The translations under genes were made by a program, and so were the position numbers. From the NCBI GenBank assembly GCA_905116865.2, contig CAJHNH020000802.1:613501-677500 (forward strand): a stretch of 64,000 nucleotides of DNA, read 5' to 3'. Positions 1-10,694 of the stretch are shown here, piece by piece. Positions within the stretch are counted from its first letter, which is position 1. Every line of letters begins with the position of its first letter. The DNA is from Candidula unifasciata. Lineage: Eukaryota; Mollusca; Gastropoda; Stylommatophora; Geomitridae. A model generated the notes under the pieces. It searched no databases, was not told the DNA's origin, and worked only from the letters and a program-made list of their open reading frames with translations.

Positions 1-148
1 AAAGTGACATTGTTCGACAATGTATTTCCATACAATTGACAACCATAAATTACCTGTCACAGCCGCGTACATCCAGACCTTGTGTTTCTACAACCTGTCG
101 TCTGCCGTCGGTATCGGCCATGTTTGTTTACTCCCGCCATCAGGGATC
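1..148. other. host flank of hAT insertion, no gene seen
   Basis: No recognisable gene. The last eight bases (141-148, CAGGGATC) are the left target-site duplication of the hAT element that follows. The pre-insertion sequence probably continues at 2495. Confidence 0.7.
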
Positions 149-2486
149 CAGTGTTGCCATTTTTCTTTGACAAAAAAATTCAAAACGGTGTCAAAAAATA
201 TCTAAAAAGATCTAAATCTGCGTGGAAAAGATCTAGACAAAACATCCAAATTGAAAAAGTCAAAAATTACATAGCTTTTGTTATGACTTACCCTACATAA
301 TCATGTTCTCACCTTCACTGATGTCTGCCTCACAAGATCCACAGGATAAACTTAGCTTGGATAATGAAGTTGAAGCTTCAGATCCAAAATGACCCTGGTA
401 TGCTTTAGCTGTTCAAATTTCTTTATAAGTGAAACAGTAGGCTTATTTCTCTAGTCTTATCAGGCCGAATTTTAATGGCGCGATAGCATTTAAGAGGTCA
501 CATTTCATCCTGTTTTTTATTTAGGTTAGATTTGATATAATTCCTAGCACTGAAAACTCTTTCTACGTCAGCATTTGAGTGGGGTAGTATCATGGCAGAC
601 ATGGCACTTTAAAGAGCTTACAGAGTGGACTGTTTGATGAGGCATCTTTAAATTGTCTCACTTCACTCCAAAACGCTTTAGTTTCTGTTTTGTTTGTCCA
701 TTCAGCTAACTTTATTTTGGTTAACTAATATTCTGCTTCCGCGACACTATTATCAGTAGCCCCTAAAAATTCCATAACTTTACAATATTTAGGTATGTCC
801 TTTATTGGCTGAAGTATGTTGCTCACAGAAAAAAAGTGAAATATTTTTCAAAACATCTAGATTTTCAGGAAGTCTCTGCTTCAATTGGTTCAATAATGAG
901 ATAAGGAAATCTTGACAGCGTTTTCTTAAGTTGTTCTCTTCATTCTATGTTAACAGTCCTTTTGTTTTTAAATCATCAATTTTTGATTCGATTTAATATC
1001 CAAGGTGTGGCTTAGGAGCCAAATAGCTCTCTATAGTGCAAGTGAGCAAGTCAGCTTTAGAAATTGGCAACACCAGTCTTTTACCGAGTGAAATAGCAAG
1101 GTGAGATCATCAAGTAATTTAACTTTATCAACATGTTTAGATTCGAACAGTTTATTAACTTTTTGCACTTCCATTAGAATAGGTTATAAAAAGAGAATGA
1201 ATGACAAATTTTTTTCATCACTGTACATTCCATATAGTATTTCAGCTGTGTAGCACTTTTCACTTTGTCTTGTTATTTCAAAATGTGTCTTCAACTTCAG
1301 CCATTACTTCATGATTCTTTCAACAGCTGGTTAAATTGATAACCATCTAGTTTTGCAATCTGACAGAATTTTCGGTGGTGTGGAACCATCATTCAAGGCT
1401 GTATATAATGTATTGTATTGCTGTTGTCTGACAAATGATTTGGAAAACCAGTAAAGTGTTTCAGCGATAAGGTATTCCAAATTCCTTGGTAAATATTTAG
1501 ATGAAGCATGTGATAATGCTAGCTGCAATGAATGGCGCATACATTTTATAAGTATTAACGGTGGGTTAGCTTCTATCAACTTGGCATAAACGCCATTGTT
1601 TATACCAATCATCACTGAGGCATTATCAGTACCAATTACAGCCAAATTCTTCAAGCGTTACTGTTTGCTGATTAAAAGGTCCTTCAGTTCCTAAACTATA
1701 CTTTCTACATCACAGTTTTCAAATTGAACTAGTCCAAGATTTTTTACAAATCGATCAAATGGTCAAAGTTTGAAATTGCGCAGTGACAAAATAAAAACAT
1801 TGCGACTGATACTTCAACTTTTGATGATTCATTTATCAGTATAGTTCGGAAAACAGATGCCAGCGGTGTAATATCTTTAAATGAAACTGCAGTTTTATGC
1901 TTTTTTAGTCTCTGCATGACTCTTTGAGTTTTGTATTTTCGCTTTAATTCACACTTGCAGTACTTACAACAAGCTTTGGTCATATCCCCAGTTATTAATT
2001 TTGTCATCATGCAACCACTCTTTCTAAATTTTTTGCTCATACTTTACTTTTGGCATGTTGAAAGGTTTTTTTCAAAGTGAAAGCCACATAAAAAGGTGAG
2101 CAATTATTTTTTTTAAATCACATGAAAAAGAAACCCAAAGTCAGCAAAGTGAGGATGCGGTTGAAACAAAGTTAGTATGATTTACGCGAGTTTTTATTAA
2201 TCAGTACCGGGGCTGCCAGATATTTGTGCGTTGACCCCAGTGAGAGTTCAAAGTTCAAGTAATGGCAGTTGTCACATTTTACGTGCCAGACCAAAACAAA
2301 AATATTAAAGTACATATTTTACACAGTAATTATTAAATTGACAATAAAAGAAAAAAATCTATAAAATATCTAACTCCATATGAAAGCTTCTAGAAAAAAA
2401 TTTACGATCTAAACGTCAAAAACAGTATCTAAAGGCAATAAAAAATATCTAAATTTGGATATAAAAGATCCAAAGTGGCAACACTG
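149..2486 (-). mobile_element. hAT DNA transposon, complete ends, defective
   Basis: The ends are terminal inverted repeats. The left end reads CAGTGTTGCCATTTT and the right end, read on the minus strand, CAGTGTTGCCACTTT: 14 of 15 bases agree. The element is flanked by a perfect 8-bp duplication CAGGGATC (141-148 and 2487-2494), the length made by hAT transposases. Subterminal GATCTA/GATCCA motifs recur near both ends (about 208-235 and 2405-2475) and could be transposase binding sites; this is inference. The interior holds a broken transposase on the minus strand. Length is about 2.34 kb, near-complete for a small hAT. It cannot move by itself, but its ends look usable in trans. Confidence 0.92.
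440..2040 (-). pseudogene. hAT transposase pseudogene (BED-like finger, RNase H fold, dimerisation tail)
   Basis: Minus-strand fragments read in transposase order. At 2040-1744 an ATG opens a 98-residue piece with a BED-like zinc finger (CKYC, then basic residues and a KH pair) and a following helix (AMFLFCHCAISNFDHLIDL). At 1654-1331 the catalytic core appears: GTDNASVM carries the first catalytic Asp of the RNase H-like fold, followed by KCMRHSLQLALSHAS and CKTRWLSI. After several frameshifts, about 600-535 encodes PHSNADVERVFSARN, the conserved C-terminal hAT dimerisation motif. Frames differ between the pieces, stops are frequent, and the stretch between the finger piece and the catalytic Asp looks shorter than usual for the family, suggesting a deletion. 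Without the shared ends and motifs this would look like non-coding DNA. Family assignment is strong; the subfamily is not determined. Confidence 0.88.
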
Positions 2487-2494
2487 CAGGGATC

Positions 2495-2795
2495 GCTCAT
2501 TGTTTGGTTTGTCTTTGGTCTCACAGAGAACTATGGCCAAGTGACAGAGCTGCTTTGGCACACACGCACACTGACAGTTATGGTTTATACAACAAATCAA
2601 CATCATGGCACAAGAGTAGTAATCCACAAGTGCTCCGTTCCATTGTTAACTGAGTGCAAAGAATTTTAGCGTAGTGCACGAACTCCGTAGCACCGGCGAG
2701 GATCCTGAAATAGTTGGGGTAGATTTTAAACTCCAAATTTGGTCCGAGCAGCCCTGTTAGGCTACATTTTTCGATTGCCAACTACTAAGGGATAT
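2495..2795. repeat. dispersed repeat A, copy 1
   Basis: The stretch from about 2585 (caacaaatcaacatcatggc) to 2775 (gttaggctacatttttcg) is collinear with 4388-4580, with scattered substitutions. Both copies contain a central 'cggcgaggat' block and end in 'gttaggctac'. The two copies are in direct orientation about 1.8 kb apart. I see no coding potential; the short open frames on both strands do not match any family I know. Confidence 0.65.
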
Positions 2796-2965
2796 TTTAC
2801 GTGTGCAACAATATACACGGGCGTCCGATCTTGCTACCCAAAGACCTGGGGAAATTTTTAGAATCCACTTGAAAAGATTGCAGCCTTCTCTGCGGCCTGA
2901 ACCCTGGACCTCCTGCACTAGAGGAGGACGCCATGCCTTGAGACCACTCATCAGTTGCTCCTCTT
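2793..2965 (-). repeat. tRNA-derived SINE-like repeat, copy 1
   Basis: Read on the minus strand this begins with a tRNA-like head (GTGGTCTCAAGGCATGG, then GGGTTCAGGCC resembling a pol III B box at about 2888-2898) and continues into a body ending GTTGCACACGTAAAATATCC. It aligns along its length with 6240-6400, sharing 'gtgcaacaatayacacgggcgtccg'. The B box is degenerate (about 9 of 11 consensus positions), so this copy is old. Confidence 0.55.
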
Positions 2966-3231
2966 GTGTTGGTGGCACTAGTGGTTTGATTTCCTGTCTT
3001 CTGGTCATCTACTTTATGTGAGGCTCGACGCCTGGTAGATTTCCTTCGCTTCAACATTTTCCTCTGCGCTTCTGTACAGCAATCATGATTTCATGGCACA
3101 CATAGTGCAGGACACTGTTGGCCGTCCAACTGGTTGGGTATTCTGAACCGCTGTCTTCTCTACAGTGTACTTGATTGCTATTACATAAGATAACACTTGA
3201 CCCTTGCTATAGCTTGTCCTAGTATCTGTTT
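2966..3231. other. no gene seen
   Basis: Short open frames only; no domain, RNA gene or clear repeat recognised. Confidence 0.4.
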
Positions 3232-4075
3232 GTTGTTCAATCCCACTAGGACCGTACAACGAGCGACCAACAGTCGGTGATGCAAAGTGTCACCATTCGG
3301 ATGAGGATCACCAGGGCACAGATCACAGAAACCGCTTTTAACCTTTAGGTTATATTAGGACCCTCCGACTGAAGCTGGGGTGGGGCTTTATAATACCGGG
3401 AAACAGTCTTAAAATCTGACTTTTTACCCTACATCACACTGAGGGTTAAACACCCGGTAACACAAAGTGCCACCATTCGGATGAGAATCACCTGTGGGAA
3501 AGTCCCCAAAACCCCTTTCAATCCTCAGGTTATATTAGGGTCCTCGGTAACAACCAGGATGGGCTTTAAAAAAAACGAACAATTTGTCCCTTATGTGGGG
3601 GGTGGGAGGGGGGGGGGGTGTGCTTTCGCTTGCTTGTTGTACCCCACCAGGACATCACACAAAACTATAAACACCCGGTAACACAAAGTGCTACCATGCG
3701 AATGAGGATCACCTGTGGAAAGGTCCCAGAAACCCGTTTCAGCCGTTATGACCCATCTATATCCAAGGCTCCCGGCAAAAGCGAAGGTGGGGTTTTAAAT
3801 AAAAAAACAATTGCACCCCACAAGTAGATGAATGAATGAATGAATTTCTACCCCACCAGGACATCACACAAGCGATAAACACCCGATGACACAAAGTGCC
3901 ACCATGCGGATGAGGATCGCCGTGGAGAGGTCCCAGAAACCGCGTTCAGACATTTGGCCATATTTATGGCCTGCCTATATTGCGGCCCCTGGCAAAAGCC
4001 AGAGTAGGGCTTCAAATGACAAAAAATTTCGTCCTGAAAAGGACGAAACTGGAAAATTACAAGTAGATGACGATG
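3232..4075 (+). repeat. ~200-bp repeat family B, four direct copies
   Basis: Four successive units begin near 3232, 3425, 3646 and 3848. Each has the same order of blocks: a 'ccaccaggacatcacac' start, 'aaacacccggtaacacaaagtgccaccatgcggatgag', 'gtcccagaaacc', then a variable T/A/G-rich end. Copy 2 carries an internal G-run (3596-3618). Copy 3 ends with (gaat)n at about 3829-3845. An inverted fifth copy lies at 4595-4767 and continues at 6221 after an inserted LINE. No coding potential is evident. This may be an old satellite or an untyped short interspersed element. Confidence 0.7.
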
Positions 4076-4387
4076 ATTTAACAACCTGTGCTTTCGTGAT
4101 ATCTGATCAGATAGTGGCTCAACATAAATTCATATTCATTTTAATCAGTCATTAAAGCAGTTAATCATTCACTCGATTTATAAAAGATCTCCTAAGGTAA
4201 AATATGCCATACGTATTGACATTTCAAGTAAACTGTAACATAAAAAATCGCTTATTTAAAAACAAAATTCTGAAACCAGGGAAGTAATAAAACACAGCAT
4301 GTGACTACAGTCATCAACTTGAGTTGTGGCCCTTACTTTAATGGCTCCGTTGAACACACTGTTTTATAAAATGTTTTTATTTATTTG

Positions 4388-4590
4388 ACAGATCAACATC
4401 ACGGCACAAGCGTGTAACCCATAATTGCTCCGTTCTACTTCTAACTTAAGCCTGAGTCCGAAGAATCTCAGTATAATACTATAATAAGTAGCAACGGCGA
4501 GGATTTTGAAATACTTTTAGTAGATTTTTAACTCACAATTTTGCCCCGGCAGCACCGTTAGGCTACTATTTTCGTCAGTCGTCCCCTTCC
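4388..4590. repeat. dispersed repeat A, copy 2
   Basis: Direct-orientation partner of 2585-2775: 'gatcaacatcacggcacaag', 'aacggcgaggattttgaaata' and 'gttaggctactattttcg' occur in the same order as in copy 1. It abuts the inverted copy of family B. Confidence 0.65.
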
Positions 4591-4594
4591 GGGA

Positions 4595-4767
4595 TGCAAC
4601 TGTTTCTCTTCAAGCCCTACTCTGACTTCTGCATGGGACCTAAATAAATCCGGGGCATAAACATGGCCTAGTCATAGATATGGCCTAACGGCTGAAAGGG
4701 GCTTCTGGGACCTCTCCAAGGGTAATCCTCATCCGCATGGTGTTTATCGCTTGTGTGATGTCCTGGT
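4595..4767 (-). repeat. family B repeat, inverted copy, interrupted by LINE
   Basis: The reverse complement reads accaggacatcacacaagcg, then 'catgcggatgaggat' and 'gaggtcccagaagcc', matching the 3848-4070 unit. The missing outer part resumes at 6221 (minus strand: ...gtactccaccaggacatcat). The last 11 bases (4757-4767, GATGTCCTGGT) are the left target duplication of the inserted LINE. Confidence 0.75.
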
Positions 4768-6209
4768 TAAAGCGGGAGGAGAAGAAAGCATAAAAATCTA
4801 TCTTGCATTATGTGAAAAGATATGGAAATATGGTATTTGGCCAAAATACTGGAAGAGAACTATCTTCATTCCAATACCAAAAAAAGGGTGACCTGAAATT
4901 ATGTACAAACTATCGAACTATTGCCCTGATCAGTCATGCAAGTAAAATTCTACTAAAAATTATAATGAGAAGACTGCATAAGAAAATGGAAGAAGAGATT
5001 AATGTAGCTCAGGCTTGATTTAGACAGGGAAGAGGAACAAGAGATCATATATTCAACATGCGTTTAATAATAGAGAAGTGTAGAGAATTTAATGTAAATC
5101 TGTTCTTATGTTTTGTGGATTATTCAAAAGCATTTGACTGTGTACAACATCAGAAGCTTTGGGAAATCATGAGGAATATGGGCTTTCCATCACATATAGT
5201 GCAGCTCATTAAAATGCTCTATCAAGACCAACAAGCAGCAGTCAGAATAGATGGAGAGACATCAGACTGGTTTGGCATCAAGCAAGGAGTCCGTCAGGGA
5301 TGTGTGCTGTCACCGTATTTGTTCAACCTGTACGCCGAAAATATAATGAGAAATGTAAGAGATGATATAAACAAGGAACAATATGATGCCCTAAACATCG
5401 GTGGTCATGAAATACCAGAAATTCGTTATGCTGATGATACAGTATTACTATCAACATCACAAAATGGTTTAGAAAACTTATTAACCTCACTCCAAAGAAA
5501 TAGTGAAAATCATAACTTATTTCTTAACATAGCAAAAACAAAGATAATGCATACAAACAAAACTGCCATGGAGAAGGAAATATATGTTAATGAGGAAAGA
5601 TTGGAAGTGGTGGAAAATTTCGAATATCTTGGGTCACTGGTTACCAACAATGGTGACACAATGAAAGAAATTAAACGGCGACTATCAATTGCTCTTCAAA
5701 GACTAAAACAACTGAATAAATTATGGAATTGTACAGATAGAATTACAAAGTCAGATTTTTAAGAGCATGCATCTTTCCCATTGCAACATACGCCTGTGAG
5801 ACCTGGACACTCACTAAACAAGCGGAACAGCGCATAAATGCATTTGAATATAAATGTTACAGACAGGTTCTAAGAATATCTTGGGTAAAGAAAAGAACAA
5901 ATGCATCCATACTTCAAGAGCTGAATATTGAAGAGGGTTGGCTAGTAAAGACAATAAAACAAAGAAAATTGAAATATTTTGGTCACTTGAAACGTCATGG
6001 AAGTCTAGAGAGAACAATAATGGAGGGGTATATGCCTGGGAAGAGAGGAAGAGGAAGGCCAAGGAGAAGATGGGAGCAGGATGTGGCAGATGATCTCCAG
6101 ATGGGTGTATCAGACGCAGGACATCTTGCTCAGGATAGGAAGGTTTTCCGGAGGGTTGTTATGGCAGCGAGGTTCCGCGAGGGACATGCTACTGAATGAA
6201 TGAATGAAT
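4768..6209 (+). mobile_element. RTE-type non-LTR retrotransposon, 5'-truncated insertion
   Basis: The insertion is flanked by an exact 11-bp duplication GATGTCCTGGT (4757-4767 and 6210-6220) and ends in a short (TGAA)n tail at about 6191-6209, typical of RTE-like LINEs. The body encodes the second half of a LINE polyprotein. The 5' end is missing: it starts within the reverse transcriptase N-terminal region, with no endonuclease. This is the usual outcome of incomplete target-primed reverse transcription. Confidence 0.92.
4771..6199 (+). pseudogene. reverse transcriptase and C-terminal domain, RTE-type LINE
   Basis: The protein runs from the RT finger region (FIPIPKKG, then NYRTIALISHASK) through the palm: FVDYSKAFDCV (motif A), KQGVRQGCVLSPYLFNLYAE (motif B) and EIRYADDTVLL (catalytic YADD). 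It continues into the C-terminal part with FPIATYACETWT, KYFGHLKRH and the basic GKRGRGRPRRRW stretch. Three lesions are visible: a 7-A run at 4879-4885 shifts frame; an in-frame TGA at 5016-5018 sits where the family has a Gly before FRQGRGTRD; and a T run at 5756-5760 appears one base short, shifting into the frame used up to the stop after HATE at 6199. The low damage implies a fairly recent insertion. RTE clade is inferred from the motif spelling and tail; a related clade is possible. Confidence 0.9.
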
Positions 6210-6220
6210 GATGTCCTGGT

Positions 6221-6412
6221 GGAGTACATAAGTATTTTTTTTAACCTGTGCAACAATACACACGGGCGTCCGCTCTAACTGTCCATAGACCAGGAGAAAT
6301 TACTAGCAGTTCACATGAAAAATTATAGCCTTAACCAAGGCTTGAACCCGGGACTTCCAGCACTCGAGGCGGATACCATACCTTGAGACCACACAACCCA
6401 TGTTTATGTTCA
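6221..6412 (-). repeat. tRNA-derived SINE-like repeat, copy 2
   Basis: On the minus strand a tRNA-like head (GTGTGGTCTCAAGGTATGG, then GGTTCAAGCCT at about 6340-6351, 10 of 11 B-box positions) leads into a body ending GTTGCACAGGTT and an A-rich tail (T run at 6234-6242 on the plus strand). It aligns with 2793-2965. The first bases (6221-6233) are the remainder of the inverted family B repeat. Confidence 0.6.
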
Positions 6413-6900
6413 AGAACAGCATACTATTGTCTCTAAGCTAGACACTAGGTAGGTGGCACTTGATAATGATTGATCTGTATCAATTAACATCCTGTAAGTG
6501 TGACACCATAAGTCACCTTTTCGAGTATCCCCGAAGCGACTGGTGTAGTACCAAAAAGTACTGGTATACTGGAACTGATTCGGTGTTGGCTGACAGTTTG
6601 TATCTGGATGCACTGATTTGTTTGTGGTTGGGATATTTGCACTATGATCCCGACCAAACCTCAAGAGAAGTCAGCACACATCCCATGCTCTACTGAAATT
6701 CCCGGTTGAAACGGAGATTTTCAAACTGATACTGATAGAATTGACAGAAAAGGCGTTAGGTCTTCTGTATGCTCTGGAATGCTGGTCAAAAATGCTGATA
6801 AAGATTTATGCGACGCTCAAGTCAAAAGCAAACAAGAAGTCCTTCCGCGAAACAAGCGGTAGTTCGTCCTATGGAAAAAGTCTTCGCTACTTTTAGAAAG
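6413..6900. other. no gene seen
   Basis: Apparently unique sequence with only short chance frames. It ends at the target duplication of the LINE that follows. Confidence 0.5.
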
Positions 6901-6913
6901 CACTTACCTGTCA

Positions 6914-9900
6914 TTAGTTAGTTAGTTAGTTAGTTAATTAGTTGGGTTATCCTCATTGCACTCCGGACATGTCCATAGGTGCTCAGATCCTCCCCTCAGT
7001 ATGAACCCCAACGTCCGATGGCTAATAGTACCAGTTCTATGTTTATTAACAAGTCTTCTAGCGTGTCTGGTGTGCGTCTCGTTTTTTGCTGTGCCGATCT
7101 TAATTCCCAAGTCTGCCATTCTGGCGAGTGATGTGGATTCACTGCCACCAAAGTCCTCTATCCTTCCCATTTCTCGGAGGGCATTGATAATATCAGCATG
7201 ATCCATAGGCTGACCGTCGGTAGTGATAGCGGATCCAGCCAACCTGTCAGCTCTTTCATTTCTATCGACGCCTGCGTGTCCCGGAACAAAAATAAAGGTG
7301 ACTCCACGCACAGTGGACTTCTGTAATGATTCAAGCCATTGTTTTCGCACTGAACCTGCTTGAACCCTCCTGATCATACTCATTGAATCACTGAGTATAC
7401 ACACGCGGGTGTATTTTTGTGTTTCAAGCCAGGCAAGCGCTTGTGTCACTGCCATCACCTCCATCGTCATGCTGCTGGTTGTCATGGAGAAGGCGCCGTT
7501 GGCTTCTTTGACTGTTCTGCCCGCTGAGCGTGCTGTAAATGCCCATGCGCTTCTTCTTTGGCGTATAACGGATCCGTCTGTATAGATTATTGCATCTGCT
7601 TCATCTGAATTTTCACCGATGAGAGCGTTGACCTCTGCATTAACAGCGACAGGATTCTCTTCTCTGCATCGCCTGTTGAGTGTGACAATACAGGAAAATG
7701 TACAAATGAACGCCTGAGGCACAGGTATCCATTCTGCACCAGGTATGATGTCGGTTAGGCTGCATATTTGCCTAATAACATCTTCTGCCCGACCTAGCCA
7801 CGATTTCCCCCTCTTCAGTCTGTCGCCCTTTTCACTAAAAAGCGCTTGATGCAGTGGATGTTTCTTATCAGCACATATTTTGAGATATGCCCGAGCCCTC
7901 CACATCCTGATCCTTTGGTTCATTGTTGGGAAGTCTAGTAGATACCTCATTGCTCCACAGGATGTGTCTTTTGTACATCCCAAAATAATACGCATGGCTT
8001 CATTTTGCACCTTTTCGAGTCGTTCAATCTGGGTAGCACTGACAGTGAGGATGGCCAGAGCGTATTCAATGGGGGAAAGGACCAGACCGTAGAACAGAAG
8101 TATTAGTAGTCTTTGCTCAATATTGGAAGCAGCCATAATCCTCATTGCAGATAGACCTTTGCGTGCTTTTGTTATCACATGGTCAACGTGTTCCCTGAAT
8201 GACAAGCTGCGATCGAACCTCACCCCGAGAAACGTCATAACGTTGGTTCTGATTAATACATTATCACGCATTTTCACTTCTGGTAAGTCCGACTTGACAA
8301 TGTGATTGTTCAAAGAGAACCATGACACTGATGCCTTTGAAGGATTGACATAGGCATTGGAAACATCACACCAGGCGGCAATTCGATCGAGTTCTTTGTG
8401 CATAGTGCTGGCGATCTCCTGTCTATCACGCCCTCGTCGATAAATCAAAATGTCATCAGCAAATGACAAAGTCCTTCCCTTTCCATTCAACTGCTGCTCA
8501 GTGATCATCACCGTATAAACGTTGAATAAGACTGGTGATAGCGGTGATCCCTGTGGTAAGCCTGGACATATCGTTTGCGGTTCTGAGGACCAGCTACCAC
8601 ATCTTAGTACAATCTTTCTCTGGAACAGGACCGCAGCAATCCAGCGGATCAGAATAGGATTAACTTCTAGTTTAAGCAGTAATTGCATTAAATAATCATA
8701 TGGTACTTTATTGTAGGCATCTTCTAAGTCCAACACTGCCGCACATGTCTCTTCTTTAATCTGAAATCCCTAGTACACATCGTCGGCGAAAACTGCAGCA
8801 TTGAACCATGTCTCTTTATTGAACCTGTACCCTCCAAGTGTTGGTGGGAACTTATCATGTAGTTCCAAGTAGGTGGTCAATTTTTGTGCGACAATTTTTT
8901 CAAAAAGTGTGCCAACAGTATTCTGCATCGAGATGATTCTGTAGCCGCAGATCTTTGAGTGGTCTTTATTAGGCTTTGGTAGTGGAAACAAATAACTATG
9001 GAGCCATTCCTCTTGTATCTGGCCACTCTGGATGCTGATATTGAATTCCTTTGCCACGCTTTTCAAATCAGCATTCGACATCATCAGCATGTCCTTGTAT
9101 CGGATGCCGTCAGGGCCTGGAGCAGTGCTGCGCGATTTCTTGAGGCAAGTTCTTAAGGTATCTGCAGTGATTGTGAGATCAGTGCCTAGCACAGTGTTCT
9201 CGCACAGCATCGACAGTTTCATCTTAACCCCTTTTCTTGTAGCTTCGTCTTTTTGGTCAGTTTGCTCTAAGTAGCGCGCCAGAAGGGTTTTTCCTTTATC
9301 AGCATCAGTTCTCTGCCATATCAGGTCTGTACCCTGAAAATCAGGGATACCCCTTGGTCGTGCGGCGCCGTGCATGCTCCGTTGAAGGCGCCAGAATGTC
9401 ACAAGAGATCCCTCGGAGCAAACGCTCTTGCAGAATTCGTTCCATTTCGCTGTCTTAGCTTCCTTCGCAATTAACTTGAAAGCCACTGTCTGCTTGTTGA
9501 CCTCATCTTTCAGACTGATCAGGCGTTCAGAAAGTGACGGATAAATTTTCCTTGCCTTTTGCCATGCCTTGACAGCTTACCTTTTTTCTAGCCACGCCAT
9601 GTTGACTACTTCATTCCACCATGGTGGCTGGGCCCATCTCTCCCGCCGTCTGCGATCTGCTCTTGTTTTACGTCGTCGGATTTTGCTAATGGCATCTTGC
9701 CCTGTACGGTCATATATAAAAGCAGGCACATTGATTACATGACCTTTGTTGTTGCTCTTCTCTACCAGGACGACGCAAGGAAAGTGATCACTGTCGTGGT
9801 ATCCCAGTGTGCTCCACCTGCATCCTGATGCAATGGAGGGAGACACTAGGGCCAGGTCAATTACGCTGTCAGAATCCCCTTGTCGTGTTGCCATTCGAGT

Positions 9901-10681
9901 AACCTTTCCGTCGTTCAAGCATACTAGATTGGCAGACACTAGAGCATCCTCCAGGTCTTCCCCCTGTTTATTAGTGATTACATTGCCCCACTGGTTTCTG
10001 GCGTTGAAATCTCCACAGTAAAGGACTTTCTTTTTCTCCGTCTGGAGCAAACTCTGCCATTTCGCTGTATCCACCTTCCCATTGCAGGCGTACACATTGA
10101 CAATCACAAACTGGGCCGGGCCCATCACTCTGACTGCGTGTACTTGTAAGTCGTCATCATTCCACTTAGACATGTCCACCTCAGACACCGGTATGTGGTC
10201 ACGAACAAGAATGAGCTGTCCGAGGTGCCGTCTATTGTAGAAGGATTGGAAGCCCGCAATTTTAACGATCTCGTCACCGAGGTGTGTTTCCTGTAGGACA
10301 ACAATGTCGTTGCTGTAGAGGAGCTTCTCAAAAATGGGTCGGCGTTGACTGAACGAAGCGCAGTTCCAGTAGAGAACAAGAACATACTTTAAACTGAGTC
10401 TCTCACATTTCAGTCGCTTCCTGCAGGCGCCACCGTGCTTGCCTGTTCGCGTTCTCCTTGTCCGTCTACGAGTTGTTTTGAATTGGTAAATAGTCGCCAT
10501 CGGACGTCGAATACACCCTGAGGGAAGTCTAAACGCACGTGCATGTACTCCATTGCACGGTTCAGACCCCATTCCGATGAAACGTTCACATTATAAGTGA
10601 GCGAAAATAGCTAATTTGCGCCATTCGCCTCAACGGACGAAAAAGCGTACCGCCATTGTGGCTGTTTACACCGGAAGTCCC
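6914..10681 (-). mobile_element. I-superfamily (Ingi-like) LINE, essentially full length
   Basis: An exact 13-bp duplication CACTTACCTGTCA lies at 6901-6913 and 10682-10694. On the minus strand the element starts with about 110 bases of leader, then one long frame, and ends in a (CTAA)n tail (TTAG repeats at 6914-6940 on the plus strand). The order is endonuclease, reverse transcriptase, RNase H and a C-terminal Cys pair. There is no separate upstream gag-like frame. A single frame with RNase H is described for Ingi-type members of the I superfamily; the clade name here is inference. Length 3.77 kb. Confidence 0.93.
6934..10572 (-). pseudogene. LINE polyprotein: EN-RT-RNase H, two in-frame stops
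   Basis: ATG at 10572; terminal TAA at 6934-6936; the whole 1213-codon span stays in one frame. The N-terminus is basic (KTTRRRTRRTR). The APE-like endonuclease shows VVLQETHLGDE, NVYA, YCGDFNARNQ, SVIDLALVS and SDHFPC, so the metal and catalytic residues are present. The RT shows STAPGPDGIRYKDM, PLPKPNKD, LDLEDAYNKVPYDYL, GLPQGSPLSPVLFNVY and LSFADDILIY. RNase H shows YTDGS, MEVMAV, LSDS and GHAGVDRNERADRLAG, which supply the acidic and His residues. The end carries CPEC. The only lesions I see are TAA at 9577-9579, between endonuclease and RT, and TAG at 8770-8772, inside the RT before motif A. No frameshift is found. It is therefore a young copy. Its promoter is presumably internal to the short leader; no signal was recognised. 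Confidence 0.93.
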
Positions 10682-10694
10682 CACTTACCTGTCA

